A stretch of DNA of 64,000 bases from Chloroflexota bacterium (GCA_016210515.1 JACQTZ010000003.1:1-64000); one strand, 5' to 3'. Shown: positions 34,555-43,812, numbered from the stretch's first letter. Numbers and translations: made by a program. The notes: generated from the sequence alone by a model not told the origin.

Positions 34555-34806
34555 CTACGTCTGTGGGATTGGCGCGCCGCAGTAGGCACACAGGGTAGCC
34601 CCGGCAGGAGGCAGCGAGCTGCCACAGAAAGGGCAATGCTCTGCCAGGCGAAATCCGCAGTGGACACAAGACAGCCAGTCGGGCTCAACCTTTTGCTGGC
34701 AACGAGTACACTCCCTCACGAACCGCCGGTGACCCCTGAGCCACGCTTTGCGCATGGGTTCGGCAGGTGACCGAGCTGCGCCGAAGCCGCTCTTCTTTCG
34801 GCTCAT
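34555..34806 (-). CDS. Double zinc-ribbon protein
   Basis: An 83-residue protein with a basic N terminus and eight cysteines in four CxxC knuckles (C33/C36, C47/C50, C58/C61, C73/C76), forming two zinc ribbons of the DZANK type. Such modules mediate protein or nucleic-acid contacts. The start at 34806 keeps the protein outside the MITE that begins about 20 bp upstream. Confidence 0.7.
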   Translation of the reverse strand: MSRKKSGFGAARSPAEPMRKAWLRGHRRFVRECTRCQQKVEPDWLSCVHCGFRLAEHCPFCGSSLPPAGATLCAYCGAPIPQT

Positions 34807-34826
34807 TCTAGACCACCCTACCCTAG

Positions 34827-34980
34827 AAGCTATTCGGAAAACCCTCACCCCCTGTGTCCCCCGCTCCCTTGGCAAGGGAGCGGGGGAGAAAAAGGAAACC
34901 TGTGGGACACCCCCAGACCCCCGTCAGAAGGGGCTCTGCCCCCTCTGTACTGCCCCAGACCAGCATTTCCGAACAGCCCT
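34827..34980. mobile_element. MITE, family B
   Basis: Inverted ends AGCTATTCGGAAAA and TTTCCGAACAGCCCT bound about 154 bp containing CTCCCTTGGCAAGGGAG and CACCCCCAGACCCCCGTCAG. Related copies are at 13487-13637 and 40512-40660. It separates the zinc-ribbon gene from the OYE-family gene. Confidence 0.75.
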
Positions 34981-35061
34981 AGTATTGCAGATCGGGAGGC
35001 GCCCCGCAATTATCCTCAACGAAGAGGCCACTGCAATCTTACGCGGGCATCAGTATCGGGG

Positions 35062-36057
35062 TCAACGAGCGGGAGTGAGGATGGCTGTCGCCTGGCGCGC
35101 CCAACCCGGATTGTGAAGGATGGCACGCCCCACGGCTACTAGGTCTACCCTGCCCTCTCGTATCACCTGGTCGGCAAACTCGGGCTCCGTGATGCCTCCG
35201 ACTCCGATTACCGGTACTGCTACCACCTTTTTTATCTTTTCAGCCAGAGGAATCAGGTAACCCTGGCCTGTGAATCCGATGTCCTGGCTGCCGCGATGGC
35301 CTCCCGATACGTCTATCACATCCACACCAGCTTTCACCAGCGCCACGGCGATGCGCTGCCCCTCTTCAACGGTAAGACCACCATCCATCATGTCATCGGC
35401 CCCCAGTCGAAATAGAACCGGGTAGCCTGAGCCCACTCGACTGCGCACCTCAGCCACAATCTCCAGAGCAAGCCTCATGCGGTTTTCCAGGCTCCCCCCA
35501 TATCTATCAGACCGCCTGTTGGTCAAGGGCGATGTGAACTGGTTGACCAGGAAACCGTGAGCACCATGCAGCTCCACCGCGTCAAAACCGGCCTCCACCG
35601 TCCTCACAGCCGCTTTCCCAAAGGCAACCACTACTTCTCGGATTTCACCCACGGAGAGCTCCCTGGGGACTATACGGCTGTTGGGCGCGGTCACTGCCGA
35701 TGGGCCAGCCGGTGCTCCAAGGGCTGGATCGGCCCAGGCTTTCGCGCCAGCGTGGTTTAGCTGGATGGCTATCTTGGCCCCCAGCTCATGCACCGTTTCG
35801 GCCAACAACGTAAGGCCCGGGATCACCGCATCTGAATGAACACCCGTCTGGTGCACCCGAGCGCGACCCGCGGGCATCACATAGGAGTGCTCGACGATCA
35901 CCAGTCCCACCCCCGGTGCCCGTTCACGGTAATGGGAGAGCAGGCGCTCGGTTACCTCGCCGTCCTCGGTGGCAAACAGATTAGCCATGGGGGGCATCAC
36001 CAACCGGTTGGGTAGCTCCAGCGACTTAATGCGGACAGGGTCCAATAATCCAGGCAT
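35062..36057 (-). CDS. OYE-family NADH:flavin oxidoreductase
   Basis: A 331-residue FMN-binding TIM barrel of the old yellow enzyme family. It has the N-terminal LPNRLVMPPM motif, ELHGAHGFLVNQFTSP (about 172-187) with the substrate-binding His and following Asn, the NRRSDRYGGS signature and a C-terminal FMN-phosphate loop near GVGGITEPEFA. It lacks the C-terminal iron-sulfur/flavodoxin-like half of dienoyl-CoA reductases. It reduces activated C=C bonds or related groups. The ATG at 36057 is preferred to TTG 36060 because AGAAGGAGG then has 7-nt spacing. Confidence 0.92.
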   Translation of the reverse strand: MPGLLDPVRIKSLELPNRLVMPPMANLFATEDGEVTERLLSHYRERAPGVGLVIVEHSYVMPAGRARVHQTGVHSDAVIPGLTLLAETVHELGAKIAIQLNHAGAKAWADPALGAPAGPSAVTAPNSRIVPRELSVGEIREVVVAFGKAAVRTVEAGFDAVELHGAHGFLVNQFTSPLTNRRSDRYGGSLENRMRLALEIVAEVRSRVGSGYPVLFRLGADDMMDGGLTVEEGQRIAVALVKAGVDVIDVSGGHRGSQDIGFTGQGYLIPLAEKIKKVVAVPVIGVGGITEPEFADQVIREGRVDLVAVGRAILHNPGWARQATAILTPAR

Positions 36058-36171
36058 CAATGCCTCCTTCTGTCTTTGTGTCTTGGAAAAGCCTCTGCGA
36101 CCTGCGCTCCTTGATTGTACCAGGGTTCGTGTTGGATGGGCATACTGAGGAGATAAGCGTTCTTAATCTGG

Positions 36172-37497
36172 CTAGCTGTGCACACTCGCACTCGCAACCT
36201 TCGCCTGGCGAGGAGGCCGAAGGAACATCATCACAGCGGCTCCCAGCGCACCGACGATGGCAAAGAGCATGAACGCCAGGTAGTAGCTTTCCGTCACATC
36301 GTACACAAACCCCGCGAAAACGGGGCCTAGCACCAGGCCAAACATTTGCACAAAGTCCATCATGCCTGAGATGGTCCCAAAGGCCCTCCGTCCGAAATAC
36401 TCGGCCCGTACGATAGACATGAGCGTTGCACCCCCTCCCCACCCTACACCATAGATAATCACGAAGAAAACCAGGTGCCACCATTCGGTCACATATGCCA
36501 GAATCAGGGATCCCAGGGCTGCCAGCCCTATGGTCGTGGCTGTGACGAACCTCTTTGACAACCGGTCTGCCAGCCACCCGAAACCCAGTCGACCCAGGAC
36601 ACTGGTCACAGCCGTCAGCCCCAGTACCGTCGCTGCCACCTGTGGGTCTATCCCGATGCCAATCAGGAAAGGAACCTGGTGCAGCCCAATAGCCCCGATG
36701 ATGACCTGACGCAGCCCAAAGACCACGGCGAGAAGCCAGAACACCGGGGTCTTCAGAGCCTCCATCATGCTGTAGGTCGCCTCCACACTCCCCTCGCCAG
36801 TGACCGCCGCTCCTTCCAAGACGGGAGCACCACCGGAACTCCCCTGGTGAGGCTCTACCGATGGCGTTGGGATTCGGCCATCGGGCAACAGCCCGTACTG
36901 CTCTGGACGATGGCGCATCACCGCGGCCAGGGGAAAGCCCACCACCCATATCAGCAACCCTGCGATGGCGGCGGTGGGCCTCCAACCCAGGTTGATGATG
37001 AGCCATCCCAGCATGGGAACCAAAACTCCTCCAAGGCCGACTCCGGAGGTGGCAATTCCCAGGGCGACACCTCGCTTCCGCACAAACCAGTTGGTGGGCG
37101 CTACCAGGGCAGGAACGCGGATGCCAACGGCCATCCCCACGGAGATCAGGAGAAGATAAACGACATAGAACATGAAGAGCGACTCGACCATGCTCATCCA
37201 CAAGAACCCCAGCCCCATGATTCCCACGCCAATGAACATCATGCGCCTGGGGCCGAACCGGTCCACCAGGTAGCCATCCACGGGGCCCAGCAGTCCACCC
37301 TCCAGTTGAGCGATGGACATGACTCCCGAAAGGACGGTGCGGTTGGTCGCGAACTCCTGCGCCAGGGGGAGAAAAAAGACGCCAAACCCCAGCCAGAAAA
37401 ATCCGGCGCCCACCGACAGCACTACCATTGAAGCGAAAACAATCCACCACCCGTAGTACACCCGCTGTATCTTGAGGGCATTCAAGAGAGCGTTCAA
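36172..37497 (-). CDS. MFS transporter
   Basis: A 441-residue major facilitator with 12 hydrophobic segments and the loop motif DRFGPRRMM after helix 2. MRHRPEQYGLLPDG after helix 6 is shared with the MFS at 5297-6631. The TTG start has AGGA at acceptable distance; no better start is present. A long open frame in another phase on the same strand is a composition artefact. It lies between the OYE-like and formyl-hydrolase-like genes, all on the minus strand, so it may take part in the same catabolic unit. Confidence 0.87.
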   Translation of the reverse strand: MNALLNALKIQRVYYGWWIVFASMVVLSVGAGFFWLGFGVFFLPLAQEFATNRTVLSGVMSIAQLEGGLLGPVDGYLVDRFGPRRMMFIGVGIMGLGFLWMSMVESLFMFYVVYLLLISVGMAVGIRVPALVAPTNWFVRKRGVALGIATSGVGLGGVLVPMLGWLIINLGWRPTAAIAGLLIWVVGFPLAAVMRHRPEQYGLLPDGRIPTPSVEPHQGSSGGAPVLEGAAVTGEGSVEATYSMMEALKTPVFWLLAVVFGLRQVIIGAIGLHQVPFLIGIGIDPQVAATVLGLTAVTSVLGRLGFGWLADRLSKRFVTATTIGLAALGSLILAYVTEWWHLVFFVIIYGVGWGGGATLMSIVRAEYFGRRAFGTISGMMDFVQMFGLVLGPVFAGFVYDVTESYYLAFMLFAIVGALGAAVMMFLRPPRQAKVASASVHS

Positions 37498-37540
37498 AGT
37501 GTTTTCCTCGCTACAGTTCTTTCACTATCCCGTGTATCCG

Positions 37541-38473
37541 TCATTGTGGGTGCAGAGACGCAAGGCTCCAACCACCCAGCCGTTCCCCTACCTTCAGCCC
37601 CACAGTGCGGGCGAACTCAGCTGCCAGCATGGGGCGCTCCCCTTCTCGCCGTATGCGCCGCACCAGCAGACTGCCACCGTTGAGCGCCACTCGTATGCCC
37701 CCTTCCTCAACCGCCACCACCTCGCCATAAATACCGGGGCCGGTGCGCTGGCCCAGCTCCACGTCGGTCAGGCGTACCAACTCCTGTCGCAACGTGGCAG
37801 CGGCACCTGGCTGAGGGTCACAGCCGCGGATGTGGTTGTACACCTGCTCTGCTGGACGGAACCACTGTATATTGGCCAGCTCCCCTTCGCACGGAGGCTC
37901 GTAGGTTGATCGGACTTCATCCTGCACCATTTTGGGAGCACGCCCCTGGCTGACAAGAGCCACCGCCTCCCCCAGTCCCTCCACACCCTGGGGGAAGAGG
38001 TAGTTACGGTAAAGCGAGCTGACAGTGTCGGTAGGGGAGATGGGCGCCCTCTTCTGCAACAACAGCAGCCCGGTGTCTATGCCTCTATCCGGCCAGAAGA
38101 TGGTAACGCCTGTCTCGGTGTCGCCATTGATGATAGCCCAGTTGATGGCGCTGCGCCCCCGGTGCAGGGGAAGCAGCGAAGGATGGTACTGGATCGTGCC
38201 GCGCGAAGGCAGATTGAGCACCCTCTCCGGGACGATGACCGTGACAAAGGCCATGACGTTGAGCTCTGGCTTCAGGGCGCGATAGGTCTGGAAAAACTCA
38301 CGGCTTCGCAGCTCTGGCGTCGGATAGGCAGGGACGCCCTGCCCTTGAGCCAGGGTGTGCAAGGCGTCCCCTTCCCGCTCGTAGAATACCCCCACCACCT
38401 CTTCGCCCTGCTCCAGCAGACGCCGGTAGACCGCCTCGCCGAAGGCCGCCTGTCCTATGAGAACCACTCGCAT
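37541..38473 (-). CDS. Formyl-tetrahydrofolate hydrolase/formyltransferase-like protein
   Basis: A 310-residue protein with the formyltransferase Rossmann domain (1-190) and an FMT C-terminal domain (about 205-300). The core IQYHPSLLPLHRG has His97, then INWAIINGD, IFWPDRGIDTG with Asp133 and LYRNYLFPQGV. These match the N-terminal hydrolase half of 10-formyl-THF dehydrogenase (ALDH1L1: YHPSLLP, SAINW, IFW..D.G.DTG) more closely than methionyl-tRNA formyltransferase, which has N-x-H. No aldehyde dehydrogenase half is attached. It likely releases formate from 10-formyl-THF or transfers the formyl group. It is divergent from the thiamine-diphosphate enzyme gene. Confidence 0.82.
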   Translation of the reverse strand: MRVVLIGQAAFGEAVYRRLLEQGEEVVGVFYEREGDALHTLAQGQGVPAYPTPELRSREFFQTYRALKPELNVMAFVTVIVPERVLNLPSRGTIQYHPSLLPLHRGRSAINWAIINGDTETGVTIFWPDRGIDTGLLLLQKRAPISPTDTVSSLYRNYLFPQGVEGLGEAVALVSQGRAPKMVQDEVRSTYEPPCEGELANIQWFRPAEQVYNHIRGCDPQPGAAATLRQELVRLTDVELGQRTGPGIYGEVVAVEEGGIRVALNGGSLLVRRIRREGERPMLAAEFARTVGLKVGERLGGWSLASLHPQ

Positions 38474-38695
38474 GGTAATACTCCTGCCTGTAGTCTGACC
38501 CTGTTGCATTATGGACGACAACCTGTACCAGGACAAGAGCACCAGGCATGTACCTTGGATTGCTGCCACAGGCTTGACACCAGATGAAGGGACTTGTAGG
38601 CTGATACCGCCGGATACTACTCCCCTAGCCTTGCCGTAGTCCACCTGCAACATCCGGCCAGGAGAAGATAGGACAGAGCCGTCAAGGAGGTGCGT

Positions 38696-40360
38696 ATGGC
38701 CCAGATAACCGGTGGACAAGTTTTCGGTCGTGCCCTCAAGCAAGAGGGCGTGAAGTACGTGTTCACTCTGACCGGAGGGCACGTCCATGACCTGTACGAG
38801 GGTTGCGAGACCAACGGCATCAAGGTCATAGACTTTCGCCATGAGCAGTCGGCGGCCCACGCCGCCGAGGGGTGGGCCAAGACCACGGGCCAGCCAGGCG
38901 TAGCCATCGTCACCGCCGGCCCGGGCGTCACCGACGCAGTCACCGCTGTGGCCAACGCCTTCCAGGCCCCCAGTCCCATGCTCCTGGTCGGTGGCAACGC
39001 CGCCATCGGCGAGTCTTTGATGGGCGGCCTCCAGGACTTCGATGGTGTGACACTGATGCAGCCCATCACCAAGTGGTCAATGCAGGTGCGGGAAGTGCGC
39101 CGCATCCCGGACTTTGTCGCTACCGCCTTCAGGCAGATTACCACGGGGAAACCAGGCCCAGCCTACCTGGAGATTCCCAGCGACCTGGTCAGGGGACAGA
39201 TGGAGGAAGGGGAGATGGTTCTGCCCACAGGCTACCGCACCCAGGCGCGCTCCTTTGGAGACCCGGAGTACATCCGCCAGGTAGCCGATATGCTAAAGGG
39301 AGCCAAGAAGCCCATGGTCATAGCAGGCTCAGACATCTGGTGGGGCCAGGCCTGGGACGAGCTGCGGGAGCTGGTGGAAATGACCGATGCCCCCGTATTC
39401 CTCAACTCCATGGGCCGTGGCGCCATACCCTCTGACCACCCCAATCTGGGCAGCACCGGGCGGCGCTACGCCATGGTCAACGCCGACGCCATTCTCCTCA
39501 TCGGCGTCCCCATCGATTTCCGCCTGAGCTACGGGCGGGATGTCCTGTTCAACAAGAACGCCAAGGTGGCCCAGATAATGATGGACGGAGGAGAGATTGG
39601 CAGGAACCGCCGCATCGACGTCGGAGTGGTGGGCAACACCAAGGCCGTTCTCTCCCAGACCCTGGATGAGCTGCGTCGCATCAACTACCGGTCCCCAGGC
39701 AAGGAGTGGTTGGAGGAGGTCATAACCGAGGACAAGGTGATAAAGGACGACGACGAAGAGCTTCTCAACAGCGACCAGACGCCCATCCATCCAATGCGCC
39801 TCATGAAAGAGCTGCGTGACTTCCTGGACAGGGATGCCACCGTCATCGGCGACGGCGGAGACACCGTCACCTTCGCCGCCCGCGTCCTGGGCATCAACGA
39901 GCCGGGCCACTGGCTGGACCCGGGCCAGTTTGGCTGCCTGGGAGCAGGGCCTGGCTTTGCCATTGCCGCCCAGCTAGCAAGGCCCGGGAAGCAGGTGGCT
40001 GTCGTGTTCGGCGACGGCGCCTTTGGGCTAAACGGCTTTGAGATGGAGACCATGGTGCGGCACAAGCTGCCAGTGGTGGGCATCCTGGGCAATAACGGGG
40101 CATGGAACCAGATTGCCCACGGGGTGTACCGACGCTACGGGCGTGCTGTTGCAGCCATGCTCTCCCAGGCGACCCGCTACGACATGGTGATGCAGGGGTT
40201 TGGCGGCTATGGCGAGCGTGTCACGGAGCCCTCTCAGATACGTCCTGCCCTGGAGCGGGCCTTCAACTCCGGCACCGCTGCCCTGCTAGACGTGGTCATC
40301 GACCCCGCCGTGTCATACAGCCAGATGGGAGGACGCTCCCGCCAGACGCGCCAGTACTAG
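38696..40360 (+). CDS. Thiamine-diphosphate enzyme, oxalyl-CoA decarboxylase/2-hydroxyacyl-CoA lyase-like
   Basis: A 554-residue three-domain ThDP enzyme. The N-terminal PYR domain has the catalytic Glu50 in FRHEQSAAHAAEG, the central domain is at about 190-330, and the PP domain carries the ThDP-Mg motif GDGAFG (439-444) ending in GNNGAW (465-470). The family includes oxalyl-CoA decarboxylase, 2-hydroxyacyl-CoA lyase and acetolactate synthase. No ALS small subunit is near. The adjacent CoA-transferase and formyl-THF gene favour oxalyl-CoA or formyl-CoA chemistry, but this is inference. The ATG at 38696 follows AAGGAGG by 5 nt. Confidence 0.85.
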   Translation: MAQITGGQVFGRALKQEGVKYVFTLTGGHVHDLYEGCETNGIKVIDFRHEQSAAHAAEGWAKTTGQPGVAIVTAGPGVTDAVTAVANAFQAPSPMLLVGGNAAIGESLMGGLQDFDGVTLMQPITKWSMQVREVRRIPDFVATAFRQITTGKPGPAYLEIPSDLVRGQMEEGEMVLPTGYRTQARSFGDPEYIRQVADMLKGAKKPMVIAGSDIWWGQAWDELRELVEMTDAPVFLNSMGRGAIPSDHPNLGSTGRRYAMVNADAILLIGVPIDFRLSYGRDVLFNKNAKVAQIMMDGGEIGRNRRIDVGVVGNTKAVLSQTLDELRRINYRSPGKEWLEEVITEDKVIKDDDEELLNSDQTPIHPMRLMKELRDFLDRDATVIGDGGDTVTFAARVLGINEPGHWLDPGQFGCLGAGPGFAIAAQLARPGKQVAVVFGDGAFGLNGFEMETMVRHKLPVVGILGNNGAWNQIAHGVYRRYGRAVAAMLSQATRYDMVMQGFGGYGERVTEPSQIRPALERAFNSGTAALLDVVIDPAVSYSQMGGRSRQTRQY

Positions 40361-40365
40361 TGGTT

Positions 40366-40440
40366 CCTTTCGTAAATTCGCGTAAACATTTCGTACTTCA
40401 AGTCCCGCTCACCCGTAGGGGCGGTTCATGAATCGCCCCT
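40366..40440. repeat. Dispersed repeat (family D)
   Basis: TTTCGTAAATTCGCGTAAAC, then CTTCAAGTCCCGCTCACC and GTAGGGGCG-TTCATGAATCG-CCCCTAC, a hairpin. A sister copy, about 75 bp and roughly 85% alike by eye, is at 43562-43646. The two flank the CoA-transferase gene. Confidence 0.65.
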
Positions 40441-40441
40441 A

Positions 40442-40480
40442 CTCCGCTCATGGTGAGCCTGTCGAACCATATGAGCGGAG
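40442..40480. repeat. Palindromic repeat (family E)
   Basis: CTCCGCTCAT (40442-40451) and ATGAGCGGAG (40471-40480) enclose GGTGAGCCTGTCGAACC. The same inner sequence is in the palindromes at 56857-56891 and 60992-61060. Confidence 0.7.
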
Positions 40481-40511
40481 CATTGTAACGCCGATTTGCA
40501 ACACCAGGTAC

Positions 40512-40660
40512 TAGTGTCCGTTCGGAAAACCCTCACTCCCCTGTGTCCCTCACTCCCTTGACAAGGGAGAGAGGGAAGCGAATGAATCTGGGGGGGCACC
40601 CCCAGACCCCCAAGAGGGGGCACAGCCCACTCTGCACTCCCCTTTTCCAGGGGACACAGG
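40512..40660. mobile_element. MITE, family B, right end missing
   Basis: GTGTCCGTTCGGAAAACCCT, CTCCCTTGACAAGGGAGAG and CACCCCCAGACCCCCAAGAG match the copy at 34827-34980, but the right inverted end is not present. It fills the rest of the 315-bp space between the convergent ThDP-enzyme and CoA-transferase genes. Confidence 0.65.
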
Positions 40661-40675
40661 CCCCACGTTGCCGCC

Positions 40676-43354
40676 CTACACCGCGCCGTTCTCCGCCAGG
40701 AGGCTCAGCTCCTGGCGCGACAGCCCCATCTCTCCGCAGAAGACCTCTTCGTTGTGCTCCCCAATGCGAGGAGCACGCCTGGAGATACTCCAGGGCGACC
40801 TGCCGTAGATGGCACAAGTCCCAGGATAGGTGAAGGTACGGCCAATCTCTGGATGCTCTACATTCACCCAGAAGCCGCGGTCCTGCATTTGCCCATCCTC
40901 CAGCAGCTCGTCGGGGGAGCGGATGGCACCCCAGGGGAAGCCCCGCTCCTGTGCGCCGTTGTATATCTCCTCCGACGTCAGGCTGGTAACGAATCTGGTT
41001 ATGACTTCGACGATATGAGGCATACTCCCCTGGATTACCCTGCCATCCCGGTACTTCTCGTCCATAAGGTCGTCAGCCAACCCGTAGCCGTCCATCCACT
41101 CGGCCACAACCCTTAGCTGTGCTGGCGGAAGCCGCAAGGCAGCGGTGATGAGATAGCGGCCGTCGCTGCAGAGGTGCTGTAGCTTGGGGCTGGGGCCGGG
41201 TGAGGCATGGCGGCCGGTATGGCGCAGCGGCACTTTGCCGTCGTAGATCCAGGTGGCTATGTGCATCTCGGTGGTGAGGGCGCACGCGTCGTGTGCCGAG
41301 GCGTCGATGTACTGTCCCTTTCCTGTGGCTGCGCGATATATGAGGGCAGCTACAATGGCGATGTAGGCGTAGTGGCCGGCCATGTGCCAGGCCTGGCCAC
41401 CCCCAGGAGCGATTGGTGGGGCACCGGGCACATCATCGTCATCGTAGCCACAGCAGCCCATCTGACCCCCGGCCGCCAGGTGCAGCAGGTCGCTGTCCAG
41501 GTAGTCCTTCCACGGCCCCGTCTGCCCAAAGGAGGTCAGGGAGCACATGATGAGGCGAGGATTGTCCTTCTTCAGGCCATCGTACCCCAGTCCCAGGGAG
41601 GCCAGGTAGCCCGGTGCAAAGGTCTCCAGGACAATGTCGGCGGTCGCGGCCAGGCGGCGGAAGAGCCTGCGGCCGTCCTCGGTCTCCAGGTTCAGGGTAA
41701 CACCACGCTTGGAGGTGTTGTAGTGCCAGAAAGAGATGCTCCGCTCTCTGTGTGGCACGTCTTGATAGTACGGGCCTACACCCCTGGTCTTTTCCCCGCC
41801 GGGCGGTTCCACCTTAATGACCTCGGCGCCCAGGTCTGCCATGAGCTTGCCACACCACTGGCCCTTCTCATCGGCCAGCTCCAGCACACGCAGGCCGGCA
41901 AAAGGGCCGCCTCCGGCTGTTTCAGCCGATGCGCCAACGGCAATTGGAGAGGGGGACGGAAGCTCGTGGCCCCGTAGCAAAAGGTGGTCTGCTCTTCTCC
42001 CAATGGGGCCGTTCCGAAGCATCTCATCCATGTAGGGATAGCGGTTCAGACTCTTGGGCCAGATGGTCTCGTCATCATACCCTGCCACCAGCTCCTCGTG
42101 GCTGAGGCCCAGCAAACCCTCGAACACCTGCTGGTTGTGTTCGCCAATCAGGGGGCCAGGGAGAGAGTTGACCGCCGGGCTTTCCGTGAGTTTGAAGGGA
42201 GCGTTCTGGAGCTTCTTGACCCCCAGCTCGGCATGCTCCATCTCCAGGTACATGCCCCTGTGGCCGAGCTGCGGGTCGTGCTCCACCCGGTCTTCGTTGC
42301 TCTGGACGGGCATGGCCCGCACACCCGCCGCCTGGCACCGCTCCATCACCTCGTACTTCTCCAGGGTCAGCGTCCACTGCTCAATACCTCGATCAAGCTC
42401 CTCCTGGTGCTGTAGTCGCCCTGCCTGGGTGGCGAACCTGGCGTCGGCGGCCCAACCCGGCGAGCCCATTACCTTCACCAGGTGCTGCCACTCCTGGTCG
42501 GAGAGACAGACGATGACGCACCAGTCGTTGTAGCCGCCACCCCTGGTGCGGTATGAGTTGTGGGGCGCTACGGTAGGCCCTCGATAGTTGTTGAACAGAG
42601 GAGTGCCAGGCCAGTGGGCACGATTGCCTGGCGGGTACCCCTCCCGACGGGATGCACGGCCATTGACGGTAGCGTCCAGGATAGCAGGGCCGTTGAGGGT
42701 GACGCCCATAATCATCTGGGCGATGTCCACGTGCTGGCCCTGGCCCGTCATGTTGCGATGGTGAAGGGCCGTGAGGACTCCCATGGCCCCATACATACCG
42801 CCAGTGTCGTCCAGGTAGGACCACCCCCACCCTGCTGGCGGCTTGCCTGGCAACCCGGAAAGGTGGGTCATCCCAGAAAGGGCCTGAGCGGAGGGGCCCC
42901 AGGTGGTGTAGTGGTGATGACGCCCCGTGTGGCCGAAACCGGCCAGGGAGACGTATATGATGTCGGGACGGAGCTTGCACAGCTCATCGTAGCCCAGGCC
43001 CCAGTCGCGCATGACACGGGAGCTGTAGTTCTCGATGACGACATCGGAGATGGATATGAGCCGTTTGATGAGGTCCATGCCCTTGGGAGTGCGCACGTTC
43101 AGGGTGATGCTGAGCTTGTTGACATTGGTGTCGTTGAAGTTGCCCGAGGCGTTGAAGTTGGGCTGCTCCCCTGGCTGAATCAGAAAGGTCCGTCCAATTT
43201 CCCGCAGGGGCCACTCCACCTTGATAATCTGAGCGCCGAGCGCGCCCAGCCAGCGACCGGCCCAGGGGCCGGCCCGTACCCAGGTGAAGTCCACCACTCG
43301 GACTCCATCCAGCGCTCGGGGGATAGCCGCCACTCTCGCTTCAGACTGTGCCAT
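40676..43354 (-). CDS. Tandem-fused CaiB/BaiF (class III) CoA-transferase
   Basis: An 892-residue protein made of two class III CoA-transferase units (about 10-420 and 465-885), each about the usual 400 residues. In the first half SYLDDTGGMYGAMGVLTAL holds the catalytic Asp (D182/D183). In the second half the matching place reads GQAWHMAGHYAYIAIVAAL, without Asp. Usual members are interlocked dimers of one chain, so the fusion may give an intramolecular dimer with one active site. Formyl-CoA:oxalate and other acyl-CoA transferases belong here. GGAGGTGAGA precedes the ATG. It is convergent with the ThDP enzyme gene. Confidence 0.9.
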   Translation of the reverse strand: MAQSEARVAAIPRALDGVRVVDFTWVRAGPWAGRWLGALGAQIIKVEWPLREIGRTFLIQPGEQPNFNASGNFNDTNVNKLSITLNVRTPKGMDLIKRLISISDVVIENYSSRVMRDWGLGYDELCKLRPDIIYVSLAGFGHTGRHHHYTTWGPSAQALSGMTHLSGLPGKPPAGWGWSYLDDTGGMYGAMGVLTALHHRNMTGQGQHVDIAQMIMGVTLNGPAILDATVNGRASRREGYPPGNRAHWPGTPLFNNYRGPTVAPHNSYRTRGGGYNDWCVIVCLSDQEWQHLVKVMGSPGWAADARFATQAGRLQHQEELDRGIEQWTLTLEKYEVMERCQAAGVRAMPVQSNEDRVEHDPQLGHRGMYLEMEHAELGVKKLQNAPFKLTESPAVNSLPGPLIGEHNQQVFEGLLGLSHEELVAGYDDETIWPKSLNRYPYMDEMLRNGPIGRRADHLLLRGHELPSPSPIAVGASAETAGGGPFAGLRVLELADEKGQWCGKLMADLGAEVIKVEPPGGEKTRGVGPYYQDVPHRERSISFWHYNTSKRGVTLNLETEDGRRLFRRLAATADIVLETFAPGYLASLGLGYDGLKKDNPRLIMCSLTSFGQTGPWKDYLDSDLLHLAAGGQMGCCGYDDDDVPGAPPIAPGGGQAWHMAGHYAYIAIVAALIYRAATGKGQYIDASAHDACALTTEMHIATWIYDGKVPLRHTGRHASPGPSPKLQHLCSDGRYLITAALRLPPAQLRVVAEWMDGYGLADDLMDEKYRDGRVIQGSMPHIVEVITRFVTSLTSEEIYNGAQERGFPWGAIRSPDELLEDGQMQDRGFWVNVEHPEIGRTFTYPGTCAIYGRSPWSISRRAPRIGEHNEEVFCGEMGLSRQELSLLAENGAV

Positions 43355-43561
43355 TCTCTCACCTCCAAATGTAGATGCCGTCACGACACGATTTCGCTCC
43401 CATGCGCCATGCCCCCAGTGAAAAGACGAGGTGGGCGGCCCTATTCTAACCCACGATCAAGCCCCAGTCGAGTCAAACTTCCATCCAAATCCTGAAAAAC
43501 AATAGACGCGTTTCGTAGCCTCTGACTTGACGCTCTTGTCCATAGGACACCGCACCAGTAT

Positions 43562-43646
43562 CTTCTTTCGTAAGTTGGCGTAAACATTTCCTGCTTCAAG
43601 TCCCGCTCACTCGGTAGGGGCGATTCAAGAATCGCCCTCCGCCGAT
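43562..43646. repeat. Dispersed repeat (family D)
   Basis: TTTCGTAAGTTGGCGTAAAC, then CTTCAAGTCCCGCTCACTC and GGGGCGATTCAAGAATCGCC. It is the sister of 40366-40440. Confidence 0.65.
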
Positions 43647-43712
43647 TTACGCCACTACAGAGCCATGCATAGCGACTAAACGTTTCCAGCGATCGGCCTG
43701 CACTGGTGGATA

Positions 43713-43812
43713 TCATTCCGAGTCCCGATGCAATCGGGACGAAGAATCTGGGGTGGGGACAGCCTCACCCCAGATTCTTCGTCGTCCCGACAGGTCGGGA
43801 CTCCTCAGAATG
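43713..43812. mobile_element. MITE-like palindromic element (family G)
   Basis: Outer arms TCATTCCGAGTCCCGA and TCGGGACTCCTCAGAATGA enclose a central hairpin GAAGAATCTGGGGTGGGGA/TCACCCCAGATTCTTC (43741-43781). The whole element can fold into one long stem. A fragment of the same core opens the window at 1-45, and related pieces occur within the MITE at 8802-8953. Confidence 0.7.

Noticed and set aside
36026..37450. 474-codon open frame on the minus strand, in another phase from the MFS gene
   Set aside because: Its product is rich in Gly, Arg, His and Trp without any domain, while the other phase encodes a clear 12-helix transporter. It is a high-GC shadow.
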